Shown: piece after piece, positions 16,863-25,175 of the stretch
Layout of the letters: every line of letters starts with the position of its first letter
Numbering within the stretch: position 1 is the stretch's first letter
Assembly: GCA_018263585.1 (NCBI GenBank)
Contig: JAANWZ010000105.1
Location: forward strand, 1 to 34,992
Direction of reading: 5' to 3'
Source: Calditrichota bacterium
GTDB taxonomy: Bacteria > Electryoneota > Electryoneia > Electryoneales > Electryoneaceae
Length of the DNA: 34,992 bases
The notes under the pieces: model-generated
What the model was told of the DNA's origin: nothing
What the model saw: only the letters and a program-made list of their open reading frames with translations
Databases searched by the model: none
Translations under genes and position numbers: made by a program

Positions 16863-18656
16863 TCATTTCACCAGCGTAATCCGCCGTATCACGCCAGTGC
16901 CGTGCTCATCCTTCGCACGCAGGAAGTAAACGCCGCTCGCCCATCCGCCGGCATCCACGTGAAGAGTGTGCGCCCCGGCAGGCAGTCGGCCGGCGTGCAC
17001 CGTCTCCACCGCCCGGCCGAGCACGTCGAACACCTGCACCTCGATCCGTTCCGGCCGGGGAAGGACGAGATCGACACGCGCGCCGGCGTTGAACGGGTTC
17101 GGATACACCGGCGCGAGCGTGAACGTGCGCGGCGTCCCCGCAGCGGGCGCAGCCTCCGGCGCGGACAGGTAGTTGAGGAAAATCCGCACCCGTTCGCTGT
17201 AATCGCTGATCACGTTTCCGTCTTCATCGAGCGCGCGGATCAGGACGACGTAGCCGGTGTTCGGCTCGTAGCTCTCGACCGTGTAGATCCCGGTCTCCGT
17301 GATTCCGTGCAACGGCGGGTACCAGTCGGTGCCGAAGAAGACCTGGTACGCCGCAACCTCGTCCTCATGCCCGAACCAGTTGCAGTAGAGGTCGATCGTC
17401 ATGTTCGTCGAATCGACGACTTCCGAGACCATCGGCCGGGCGGTCGGTTCGATGCTGTCCTTGCGGTACACGCGGTACGTGGATGGCGTCGAGCCGACGC
17501 CGATCGTGTCGGGGGGAACGTGCATCTGCCAGAGGATGTTGTCCTCCTCGTCGAGCAGGGTACCGGTGAGCGGCGGAACGCCTCCCCAGCTCACGAGCCG
17601 GTTACCGTCATCGAGAAAGCGGAACCCGCCGGTTCGGTACGCGTACAGCGTGTCATCCGGATCGGTGTACAGGTAGATCAGTTCGGCGGTCATGTTGTCG
17701 AGGTCGAGCTCGTACTGGCGCGCGTAGCTGCGCGGCGGGTCGTGCAGGTCGCCGTTGTCGTACACGGTGACCGTGCCGTCTTCCCACATCCGCGCGTCAT
17801 GCTGCCGCCAGAACGCGAGCGGCTGGTCGCCCCAGTCGCCGGTCAGCTCGAAGTCGTTCGCCGGCCCGCCTCCGAGGTGCCAGATGTACTCGCCCGTCTC
17901 ATAATCGATCAACGATGCGACACTCATCCGACGCGGGGACACAATCACATCGCCCGTGGGAGTCAACTGCACGGAGTTGATGTGGTACAGGTCGAACGCA
18001 TCTTCCTGCAGCCACGTCGTGTCGTCCACGTCGTAGTAGCCGAGTTCATCGAGATGGTCGTACGTGTTCCAGTCCCAGATCAGGTCGCCTTCCGGGTTCC
18101 ACTGCTGGATGAAATGGTGATTCACCAGCGCTTCCGGGTTGCCGCCGTCGATGATGTCGCTCATGTCGGTGACGATCCCGTCCCGCCAAAGCGTCCACAG
18201 GTTGCCGTCCTCGTCGTAGAACACCTCATGGCCGTCGAGAGTCAGGTTTCCATCAAACGGGTTCACGCGCGGAATCGTGTCGATGGCGGTGAAGTTCTGG
18301 TCCAGCTCGACCGTTCCGATCGGGTAGTTCGCGTTCCCGAGGTTGTAGAAATAGCGCTCGAAGTTGGGTTCCGGCACGAAATTCGACCGCACTTCCCCCC
18401 ACGGGGGCTTCCTGTACCAGACCACCTCACCCTGCCCGTCGAAGATCGCCAGGTAGTGGCGGGAAGGATTGCCCCAGCCGGCGGCGGTCAGCGCCATGAA
18501 GTAGTATCCTTCGCTTCCGACAAGCGACCCCTCCATCGTGTACTCGAAGAAATCACCCGGAATCACGCGCTCGAGCGCACGTGACGGCTGTGGCACGGTA
18601 GCCGGCATCATCAGGATCGCCAGCACGATCGCTTGCAGAACTCCTCCGGAACGCAT
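16863..18656 (-). CDS. Secreted arylsulfotransferase-like (ASST) protein with C-terminal sorting domain
   Basis: The 597 aa protein has a signal peptide (~residues 1-27, 'LQAIVLAILMMPATVPQPSRA'). A beta-propeller-like region matches the arylsulfotransferase family: 'LDGHEVFYDEDGN', 'VNHHFIQQWNPEGDLIWDWNTYDHLD', 'DLYHINSVQLTPTGDVIVSPR', 'IWHLGG', 'WRQHDARMWEDGTVTVYDNG'. The last ~80 residues are a sorting/FlgD-like domain ('YPNPFNAGARVDL...ASGVYFLRA'). PAPS-independent ASST moves sulfate between phenolic acceptors; whether this homologue does so is unproven. ATG 18656 is chosen over the ORF-track start because 'GGGGGAGTGAAG' precedes it and it opens with a signal peptide. It is convergent with the dsr operon. 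Confidence 0.78.
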   Translation of the reverse strand: MRSGGVLQAIVLAILMMPATVPQPSRALERVIPGDFFEYTMEGSLVGSEGYYFMALTAAGWGNPSRHYLAIFDGQGEVVWYRKPPWGEVRSNFVPEPNFERYFYNLGNANYPIGTVELDQNFTAIDTIPRVNPFDGNLTLDGHEVFYDEDGNLWTLWRDGIVTDMSDIIDGGNPEALVNHHFIQQWNPEGDLIWDWNTYDHLDELGYYDVDDTTWLQEDAFDLYHINSVQLTPTGDVIVSPRRMSVASLIDYETGEYIWHLGGGPANDFELTGDWGDQPLAFWRQHDARMWEDGTVTVYDNGDLHDPPRSYARQYELDLDNMTAELIYLYTDPDDTLYAYRTGGFRFLDDGNRLVSWGGVPPLTGTLLDEEDNILWQMHVPPDTIGVGSTPSTYRVYRKDSIEPTARPMVSEVVDSTNMTIDLYCNWFGHEDEVAAYQVFFGTDWYPPLHGITETGIYTVESYEPNTGYVVLIRALDEDGNVISDYSERVRIFLNYLSAPEAAPAAGTPRTFTLAPVYPNPFNAGARVDLVLPRPERIEVQVFDVLGRAVETVHAGRLPAGAHTLHVDAGGWASGVYFLRAKDEHGTGVIRRITLVK

Positions 18657-19050
18657 CTTCACTCCCCCTGTGGTGCATCGCTCGGCACAGTCTGCCGAAC
18701 TCGGTTGACGTAGGCCGGATCGATGGGAACCTGTGCCCGGGCGCCCGGGAGACACGACCGCGGCCACTACGCCCGTTCGAGAAAAGCAGCTCCCCGCGTC
18801 GCGTGACAATAACGTAACTCCCGGCTGCGGGTTTGCCACGAGCCCGGGAGATTGCGTGGAAAACCGGACAGACAGGCTCCCGGAGAACACGGGACGTCCT
18901 GTTTCGGATCCGGGCTGGTGCGCGACGGTCAGCGAACCACGAGCACCCGCTTCTCCGCGGATGGGATCTTGCCCGCACGCGTGTTACCTTCCCGTCCGCG
19001 GATAACCACTCGCCCGGGCGTGACGAGAACGGAAACCAGGGAGTTGACCG
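18657..19050. other. Divergent intergenic region (394 bp)
   Basis: The region lies between the divergent ASST-like and S41 peptidase genes, so it should hold promoters for both. I see no convincing sigma-70 pair, no repeat of the families found elsewhere, and no protein-like ORF. It is one of the few long gaps in the window without the hairpin repeats. Confidence 0.5.
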
Positions 19051-20169
19051 ATGCCCCGGTGTCGTAAGCCTGTCCTCTGCTGGCTGGTCGCGCTGTTGCT
19101 GGTCGCGGCGTTGTTCGGATGTGAAGAGAGCGAGCTTGGCGGGGGCGTTGTCCTCTCCCCGGATCTGTTTGAACCGCCGGAGACCGTCGATCCCGGCGTG
19201 CTGCGCGCGACGTTCGACAGCGTGTGGGCGAAGGTGAACGATTCCTACGCGCACATCGACAAGGCGCCGGTGAGCTGGGAGCAGATGCGGGACACGTATC
19301 GCCCGCGGATCGACGCGATCTCCTCGACCGATTCCTTCCGCGGACTCCTGCTGGAGATGCTCGGCGAGCTCGCGGACGAAAATATCGCCCTGATCGACAG
19401 CGCGGGCGAGCTGCACCCCGCGTTCACCCGGGAGCCGGACGTCAACTGGCGGGAGCCGGAGTGGTTCAACTCGATGGACGAGTTCCAGTGGTCCGATCGC
19501 GGCGACTGGGGCATCGCCTCCGAGGAAACGTTCGGCTACCTGTTCTTCCGCAAGTTCAACCCGGCGACGTTCGACCGCGGGGAATTCGACGCGGTGCTGG
19601 ACACGCTGCGCAACAAGCAGGGGATCCTGATCGACGTGCGGATGAACGGGCACCCGGTGCGCCCGCTCACCTACCCCGCGGTCACCGCCACCGGCGACCT
19701 CATCCTCTCGAGCGACGTGATCCGCCGGTTTCTCAACAACCGGCAGGATCTGCTGTTCCCGCGCGCCCGCGCCGGCACATTCTACGAGGAAGAGCTGCCC
19801 GACACGCTCAGCCTCAACCCGCGCGGAACCTGGCAATTCGATCAGCGAGTCGCCGTGCTCACCGGTGAGGGCACCTCGAACGCGGGCGAGCTGTTCGCCG
19901 CCGCGATGGGTGTGCTGGAAAACGTGACCGTGCTCGGCGACCACACCGCCGGCAGCGTAGGCGTAACCGAGCAGTTCCCGATCGGCGGCGGCTGGTCGGT
20001 CACATTCCCCGTCGTCACCTTCGACCGGATCGACGAGAGCGCGATCCAGGGTGCGGGACTGGACCCCGACGTGGAGCTCCCGTGGAGCTCGACGTCGTTC
20101 GCGAACGGCACCGACGGAGTGTTGCTCGACGCGCTCAACTGGTTGTCCGGCCAGAGCGGGCCGGAGTAG
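19051..20169 (+). CDS. S41-family peptidase-like lipoprotein
   Basis: The 372 aa protein has a lipoprotein signal peptide ('LLLVAALFGC', lipobox Cys24), so it is predicted to be membrane-anchored. The C-terminal half resembles the S41 (tail-specific/IRBP-like) core: 'GILIDVRMNGHPVRPL', nucleophile Ser276 in 'LTGEGTSNAGELFAAAM', then 'VLGDHTAGSVG'. The lysine expected of CtpA-type Ser-Lys enzymes is not seen at the usual distance and no PDZ domain is evident, so a tricorn-type dyad or an inactive homologue is possible. The start follows 'CAGGGAGTTGACCG'. It faces the secreted protein gene that ends at 20357. Confidence 0.75.
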   Translation: MPRCRKPVLCWLVALLLVAALFGCEESELGGGVVLSPDLFEPPETVDPGVLRATFDSVWAKVNDSYAHIDKAPVSWEQMRDTYRPRIDAISSTDSFRGLLLEMLGELADENIALIDSAGELHPAFTREPDVNWREPEWFNSMDEFQWSDRGDWGIASEETFGYLFFRKFNPATFDRGEFDAVLDTLRNKQGILIDVRMNGHPVRPLTYPAVTATGDLILSSDVIRRFLNNRQDLLFPRARAGTFYEEELPDTLSLNPRGTWQFDQRVAVLTGEGTSNAGELFAAAMGVLENVTVLGDHTAGSVGVTEQFPIGGGWSVTFPVVTFDRIDESAIQGAGLDPDVELPWSSTSFANGTDGVLLDALNWLSGQSGPE

Positions 20170-20334
20170 CGGCCCGCCGGAATCGCGGACGATCACGCCG
20201 CGTGCCCGTGCGACATCGCAAACACCAGCGCTGTCACACGGGCACAATCAGGCTTCAGCCTCGGGTTTCATGCACCAGCGGGCCTGTGCCCTCCGGTAGA
20301 TCCTTCGGTCATGCCACCGGCATGGCCTCAGGAT

Positions 20335-20358
20335 GATTTCCGGCTGTCGCCGGAAATC
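20335..20358. terminator. Perfect 10 bp hairpin between convergent genes
   Basis: GATTTCCGGC-TGTC-GCCGGAAATC lies between the S41 gene and the convergent secreted-protein gene, touching the latter's stop codon. There is no clear U-tract on either strand. The adjacent 20295-20334 carries a decayed half of repeat A (GTAGATCCTTCGG...CTCAGGATGA). It could end transcription from both sides. Confidence 0.5.
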
Positions 20359-22045
20359 ATTTCATCAGCAGCGCCTTCGCCGTGCGTGTACCGAAACGGT
20401 CCGCGTGCGCGCGCACGAGATACAGCCCGCTCGCAAGCCCGGAACCGTCGAACACGAACAAATGCTCGCCTCCGCTGTACGACCCGTCCGCGAGCGTCGC
20501 GACACGCTGCCCGGCCGTGTTGAACACCTCGACGGCCAGCTCCGCGGCCTCCGGCAGCGTCACCGTGAACGCCGTTGACGGGTTGAACGGGTTCGGGTGC
20601 GCGCCGCTCAGCGCGAACGCACCCGGAAGCGACACCGGCGCATTCTCCGCGTCACCCGCGGCCCACGTTCCGCCGGCCGGCCACTGCGCCGGATCGAACG
20701 CGATCGCCCCGGCCGCACCGCCGGTCTTCTCGAACTCGAAGCTGTCGCTCACCTGCGCGTTCGGATACCAGCCGACGTGCCCGTGGAACGTGTACGTCCC
20801 CGGCGGGGCGAGCGCGGGCACGTTCTGTGTCAGCCCGATCACGTCGATTTCCATGTACGGCTGCAGCGCGAACGTCACGCTGAACAGCGGCCCGAAATCC
20901 TGGCCGTTCGGCAGCGTGACGTCGGTCCAGTAGTTCACACTCGGGAACGGCGCCGGCAGCGTGTACGTAAACGCTGCGTCGTAAACAACCGCTCCGCCGT
21001 CGGGTGGGATCGTCGTGTTCGTGCCGGTGAGCGTGAGAGTCGCCGGATCTCAGGTGACTGTCACCGGCTCGGCCGGGTCGGACTCGCCCTCGTCGTAGAA
21101 CGCGGTCACCGTGTACTCGTAGCCGCCCAGCCCCGGCAACTGATCCGTGTACTCCTCCGTCTGTGACGTTCCGATCTGCTCGCCGTCCCGGTAGATCCGA
21201 TACTCGATGAAATCGTCGAGTTCACGCGTCGCCGTCGCTGTCGCATGCACCGCGGGCGCACTGGCGGCGCCGTCCATGGTGAGCGCGGCCCGGCCGGCAA
21301 GCGGTCGCCCGCTCTCGTCGCAGGCCCCCGACGGCGCGCCGTGTTCCGGCTCGGCGAGTGGAGCGCCTTCGGCGCTCAGCAGGCATGTGATGTAGTCGTA
21401 CCACGCAACCACGCTGCTCGCGCCGATGCAGCCGACCATCCCCGAGTCATGCGTGTTGTCGGTGAACGACTCGACCAGCGTACCGTTGATGTAGAGGTCG
21501 AAGTTGCCGCCGGAACCGACGACCTTGAGCGTGTTCGTCTCGCCCGGTTCCGTGTTGATCAGGTCGCTCTGCGTCCACCCGACGATCGCGGTGCCGGAGC
21601 CGTTGATGAACCGGTACACCGAGTAGTTGACGACGTTGTACGCGACGTAGAAGTTGTACCCGTTGTAGTCGGAGTCGCGCGGTCCGTCGGCCCGGAACTG
21701 GATGCCCCGCGACGAATTGCTCTCCTGGTTCATGAACTCCGACTCCACGGTGAACTCCGTGAACTCCATCCCGGTGTACCACGCGCACTGCCAGGTGTTC
21801 GCGGTCAGGGATTTCAGATACCCGCCGTCCACGGTCCAGTTGTTCTCGCCCGGGTAGAAACCGAAGTCATCCGCGACGCCGTCCTCGAAGTCCTCGTTCA
21901 GCCCTTCCGGCGGGGGATCCCATGTGAGCTGAACCTCGCCCCCGACCATCAGTTCCCCCTGCAGGTTGACCGGCGGAGTCTGGGCCGTGACCAGCCCGGC
22001 GGCGACCAGAAGCACGACCACGGCAAATCCCGCCCGTCTCATCAT
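20357..22045 (-). pseudogene. Secreted LamG-like/FN3 protein with sorting tail, interrupted by one in-frame TGA
   Basis: Two ORF-track entries (22045-21050 and 20938-20357) are in the same frame. Between them the frame reads ...AEPVTVT-TGA-DPATLTLTG...IPPDGG...NYWTDVTLPNG. The upstream part (331 aa) has a signal peptide (MMRRAGFAVVVLLVAAGLVTA), a LamG/DUF1080-like beta-sandwich (residues ~45-225: 'GIQFRADG', 'GNFDLYINGTLVESF') and an FN3-like module ('EYRIYRDGEQIGTS...YTVTAFYDEGES'). The downstream part has a module homologous to the protein at 34207 plus a 'HPNPFNPSTAF' sorting domain. The TGA at 21052-21050 sits at the module boundary. A nonsense mutation, sequencing error or readthrough are all possible. 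GGGAGGTGA lies at the start; ATG 22042 is an alternative. Confidence 0.72.
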
Positions 22046-22197
22046 TCACCTCCCGATATGTGATTTCCGGTTCCTCCGACCAAACATAGCGATCCGCAGC
22101 CTTGCGAGCGTACAGGCGGATGCAGGCGGGCCACGAAAACAGGTTCTCGGGGAGCAACAGCAGGCGGCCAGGGGTTTGCCACGGGTTTCACACACCG

Positions 22198-22235
22198 GTC
22201 AACCAACCGTGGTTGTGAGCAACCGCGGGCCTGCT
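22198..22235. repeat. GGTTGC hairpin unit, further copy
   Basis: 'CAACCGTGGTTGTGAGCAACCGCGGGCCTG' is a diverged copy of the unit at 10401-10428 and 16755-16793, preceded by a degenerate 'TTTGCCACGGGTTTCACACA' relative of the CCCGGGGC palindrome. It belongs to the repeat-filled 22046-22732 gap, which also holds element B copy 2; no gene is visible there. Confidence 0.55.
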
Positions 22236-22316
22236 CCGATTCCACTCGTGCCCGCGCTTGCTCGCCAAGCGCGGACCGAACCCCGCAACCGATGCCCATG
22301 CCTGCTGTGCAGGCCT

Positions 22317-22534
22317 CAGACTGTTGAAAAAGGCCGGATCGTCCGTCATGCTGAACGAAGTGAAGCAGGTCCAGGTTTGTAAAGGGTCGGTCTTATGAGC
22401 CAACCTGTTGATAACTGGGGACCTTTCCTTCACTGCGTTCAGGACCTTCTTCCGCCGCCTGCGGCGGCGTCAGAATGACACTTTTCCGGCGGTCCGCGGT
22501 TCATCAAGCCTGAAGTACTTTGTCAGCGGTCTGA
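22317..22534. mobile_element. MITE-like element B, copy 2 (218 bp)
   Basis: The ends are CAGACTGTTGAAAAAG and, inverted, CAGACCGCTGACAAAG (13 of 16 identical). The interior shares 'CGTCATGCTGAACGAAGTGAAGCAGGTCCAGGTTTG' and 'CTTCTTCCGCCGCCTGCGGCGGCGTCAGAATGAC' with copy 1. It adds a segment (CCTTTCCTTCACTGCGTTCAGGA) that completes the internal inverted repeat; copy 1 lacks it. No ORF is present. Confidence 0.75.
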
Positions 22535-22660
22535 TGCCCGCTGTGCGTGCATGGATTCGAACAGCGAGCATGTCCCGTGCCCGAGCCCGGCCTGCAAGCG
22601 GGCGCGGGGCATCGCCGCTGACGCCGCCGCGCGCCGCGGGGCACGGCGCATGCCGCGCAC

Positions 22661-22689
22661 TTGACCTCCATCGTTCCGGCCCCTACCAT
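22661..22689 (+). promoter_or_regulatory. Candidate sigma-70 promoter for the MmgE/PrpD gene
   Basis: TTGACC and TACCAT are separated by exactly 17 bp, ending 43 bp upstream of the start codon at 22733. The -35 is a good match and the -10 is weak. Confidence 0.4.
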
Positions 22690-22732
22690 TCCCAGTCCAA
22701 CTTGTGAACTTCTCCACACTGGGGGCGGGGAT

Positions 22733-24106
22733 ATGGCGACGATCTCGCGGCGGATCGCGGACTGGGCGGCGGGCGCACGCTACGAAGACCTCAGCGACGG
22801 CGCGGTCCGGGCCGCGAAGACGATCCTCTACGATTCGCTCGGGTGTGCACTCGGCGGGTTCAGGACCGAAGACGTCGGGATCATGCGCGCCTACCTCGAA
22901 GCGAAGGGCGGCGCGGATGAATCGACGGTGATCGGCTCCGGCGTGAAGCTGCCGGCGGTCGAGGCTGCGCTGCTCAACGCGCTCATGGTGCGTGCGCTCG
23001 ACTACAACGACATCTACTGGGTGCAGGACCCGTCGCACCCGTCCGACATCATCCCCGGCCCGCTCGCGCTCGGGGAACGGCTCCGCCGCTCGGGCAAAGA
23101 TCTGCTGCTCGCGATCGCGATCGGGCACGAGGTCGAGATGCGGCTGTGCGAAGCGGCGTTCCCCGGGATTCGCGAGCGGAAATGGCATCACGCGACGCTG
23201 ACCGCGTTCGCCGCACCGTACGCGTGCGGGCGGATGATGAAGCTGAGCGGCGAGCAGATCGCGCATGCGGCAGGGATCAGCGGCAGCCGTCACGCGACCC
23301 TCGGCGCGATCACCGCCGGCCGGCTCACGATGATGAAGAACACCGCCGACCCGCTCGCGACCCAGTCCGGCGTGTTCGCCGCAGAGCTCGCAGCGCGCGG
23401 CTACCAGGGCCCGGAACACGTGATCGACGGGAAAGAAGGTCTGTTCGACGCGTTCGGCCCGGAGTGGAAGGGCGGGCTGCTCACCGACGGCCTCGGCGAA
23501 TCGTGGCGGATCGAACGCTGCGGGCTGAAGGCGTTTCCCACCGAGGCGCTCACGCACGCGCCGCTCACCGCCGTGATCGAGCTCGTCGAGGAACACGACC
23601 TGCGGCCGGATCAGATCGAGACGATCCACGTGAAGACCATCGGTCGCGCCGCCGATATCCTCTCGGATCCGTCGAAGTACGATCCGCGCACCCGCGAGAG
23701 CGCCGACCACAGCCTCCCCTACTGCATCGCGGTCGCGGTCGTCGATCGCAAGGTCGTGCCGGCGAGTTTCAACGACGACCGCCTGTTCGACGACTCCGTG
23801 CGCGCGCAGTTGCGCAAGATCGAAGTCACCGCCGAGCCGGCGTTCGAGCAGATGTTCCCCGCGAAACAGCCGAACGAGGTCACGATCACGACCCGGGACG
23901 GCGGCAGGTACGTCCGCTACATCGAGTACCCGATGGGACACCCGTCGCACCCGATCCCGCAACCGTCGCTGGAGGCGAAGTTCCGCAGCCTCGCGGAGGG
24001 GGTGCTGTCCGCGGACCGGCAACGGGCGGTGAAACAGACCGTGGACGGTCTCGAGTCGGTCGCGGACATCGGCGAGCTCACGGCGCGGATCGTTTCCGAT
24101 CGGTGA
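22733..24106 (+). CDS. MmgE/PrpD family protein (2-methylcitrate dehydratase-like)
   Basis: The 457 aa protein has clear MmgE/PrpD family features: 'AAKTILYDSLGCALGG', 'ALLNALMVRALDYNDIYW', 'HPSDIIPGPLALGERLRRSGKDLLLAIAIGHEVEMRL', 'WHHATLTAFAAPYACGRMMKL' and 'TTRDGGRYV'. Family members dehydrate 2-methylcitrate or act on related substrates such as cis-aconitate, but many lack assigned activity. There is no methylcitrate synthase or methylisocitrate lyase nearby, so a propionate role is not supported here. The start at 22733 follows 'GGGGGCGGGGAT', a weak ribosome binding site. The gene is bordered on both sides by repeat clusters, so it looks monocistronic. Confidence 0.88.
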   Translation: MATISRRIADWAAGARYEDLSDGAVRAAKTILYDSLGCALGGFRTEDVGIMRAYLEAKGGADESTVIGSGVKLPAVEAALLNALMVRALDYNDIYWVQDPSHPSDIIPGPLALGERLRRSGKDLLLAIAIGHEVEMRLCEAAFPGIRERKWHHATLTAFAAPYACGRMMKLSGEQIAHAAGISGSRHATLGAITAGRLTMMKNTADPLATQSGVFAAELAARGYQGPEHVIDGKEGLFDAFGPEWKGGLLTDGLGESWRIERCGLKAFPTEALTHAPLTAVIELVEEHDLRPDQIETIHVKTIGRAADILSDPSKYDPRTRESADHSLPYCIAVAVVDRKVVPASFNDDRLFDDSVRAQLRKIEVTAEPAFEQMFPAKQPNEVTITTRDGGRYVRYIEYPMGHPSHPIPQPSLEAKFRSLAEGVLSADRQRAVKQTVDGLESVADIGELTARIVSDR

Positions 24107-24225
24107 GGGGGGGCGTTGAGCCGGGCGCTACCTGACGCCTGATTTACCGGCCCTGCTGCGCATTTGTAGAACAGTGTCCTCTCGAACCGCGCCGCGGTCT
24201 GTTTTCGTTGAGGCGGCGCCAATTG

Positions 24226-24556
24226 TGTCATCCTGAACAAGCGCGGCGTCGGTTTGCCGCGCGCCACTGGTGTCATCCTGAACAAGCGCGGCGTCAGTCT
24301 GCCGCGCGCCACTGGTGTCATCCTGAACAAGCGCGGCGTCAGTCTGCCGCGCGCCGTGAAGGATCTACTCGGTACACCACCTGGAGGTTATTTGACACGC
24401 ACCCTGGGCGGTTGTTGCGGGTAGATCCTTCACCCCCGCACAAACAGACGTGCGGGGGTTCAGGATGACACGGAGGGCCGCACACACTGACGTGCGGGGG
24501 TTCAGGATGACACGGAGGGCCGCACACCCTGACGGCGCTTCCGGTTGAGGATGACA
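24226..24556. repeat. Hairpin repeat A, copy 3 (expanded array)
   Basis: The left arm has three tandem 45 bp units starting at 24226, 24271 and 24316 (TGTCATCCTGAACAAGCGCGGC-loop-GCCGCGCGCCACTGG), then GTGAAGGATCTAC. After a 52 bp centre the exact inverse GTAGATCCTTCAC (24421-24433) opens the right arm, which has CCCCGCAC-loop-GTGCGGGG followed by tandem GTTCAGGATGACACGGAGGGCCGCAC units (24458 onward). The array is a large nested inverted repeat with amplified arms. It fills the 24107-24635 gap; no gene is visible there. Confidence 0.85.
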
Positions 24557-24635
24557 GGGATCGCCGCGCCCAAACCGGCCACAGTTCACGTTCACACCCG
24601 CATCGAGAGCGACAACCAGACCAGCGAGGCGTGCG

Positions 24636-25112
24636 ATGATCAAGCTGCCGCCGGGTGTTGAAATCGAGGAAGTCCCGCTGGACAAGCGGTATCGGAGCAA
24701 CCTGCGCGGTCTGCTCGTGCGCATCCGCAAGCTGTACGAGGCGCTCGAAGACCGGTTCGGCGAGGACGGCCTCGAACTGATCCGGGATGTGAGCCGCGAG
24801 TACGGCGACGAGATCGCGCAACGGGTGCGTGCGCGCGAGGACGGGATGGATCTGCACGATGTCGCCCGGTTTCTCGTCAAGCTGTTCAACGGGATGCGCG
24901 CGGAAGGGGAGGTGCGCGAATGGAGCGACGAGCGCGTCGTGATCATGGTCCCGGAGTGCCCGTATCCGTTCACCCGCCCGCAGACATGCCGCGCGCACAC
25001 GACGATGGAGGAGGCGCTCGTGCACGGCCTGAACCCGGGGCTCGACTACGTGATCGAGAAGTGCATCCCGGAGGGCGATCCGGAGTGCTGGCATGTGCTC
25101 AGCCGCCGGTAA
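24636..25112 (+). CDS. Small cysteine-containing protein resembling ATC-hydrolase family
   Basis: The 158 aa soluble protein has a helical N-terminal half and a C-terminal half carrying four cysteines in 'VPECPYPF', 'QTCRAHTTMEEALVHGLNPG' and 'EKCIPEGDPECWHVL'. This pattern resembles the L-2-amino-thiazoline-4-carboxylate hydrolase (ATC_hydrolase) family, whose members mostly have unknown substrates; the match is from memory of the motif and is tentative. The start is placed at ATG 24636 after 'GCGAGGCGTGCG'. It is convergent with the coiled-coil protein gene, with a perfect hairpin in between. It could also be a small metal- or cluster-binding protein. Confidence 0.6.
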   Translation: MIKLPPGVEIEEVPLDKRYRSNLRGLLVRIRKLYEALEDRFGEDGLELIRDVSREYGDEIAQRVRAREDGMDLHDVARFLVKLFNGMRAEGEVREWSDERVVIMVPECPYPFTRPQTCRAHTTMEEALVHGLNPGLDYVIEKCIPEGDPECWHVLSRR

Positions 25113-25117
25113 CAGAA

Positions 25118-25143
25118 GTCCCGGCGGATCGCGCCGCCGGGAC
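25118..25143. terminator. Perfect 10 bp hairpin between convergent genes
   Basis: GTCCCGGCGG-ATCGCG-CCGCCGGGAC sits 5 bp after the stop at 25112 and about 33 bp from the end of the opposing gene at 25176. There is no U-tract. Its position between convergent stops supports a bidirectional terminator or a 3'-end stabiliser. Confidence 0.6.
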
Positions 25144-25175
25144 ATCGGGTACAGCACGCCCGTGCGAACCGGAAA

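Noticed and set aside
20357-20938. Independent gene starting at GTG 20938
   Set aside because: There is no ribosome binding site, and the homologous module begins upstream of this start, in frame, across the TGA; it is better read as the tail of the interrupted gene.
24226-24360. Tandem 45 bp repeats considered as a CRISPR array
   Set aside because: Units abut directly with no variable spacers and no cas genes are present; they are hairpin repeat units.
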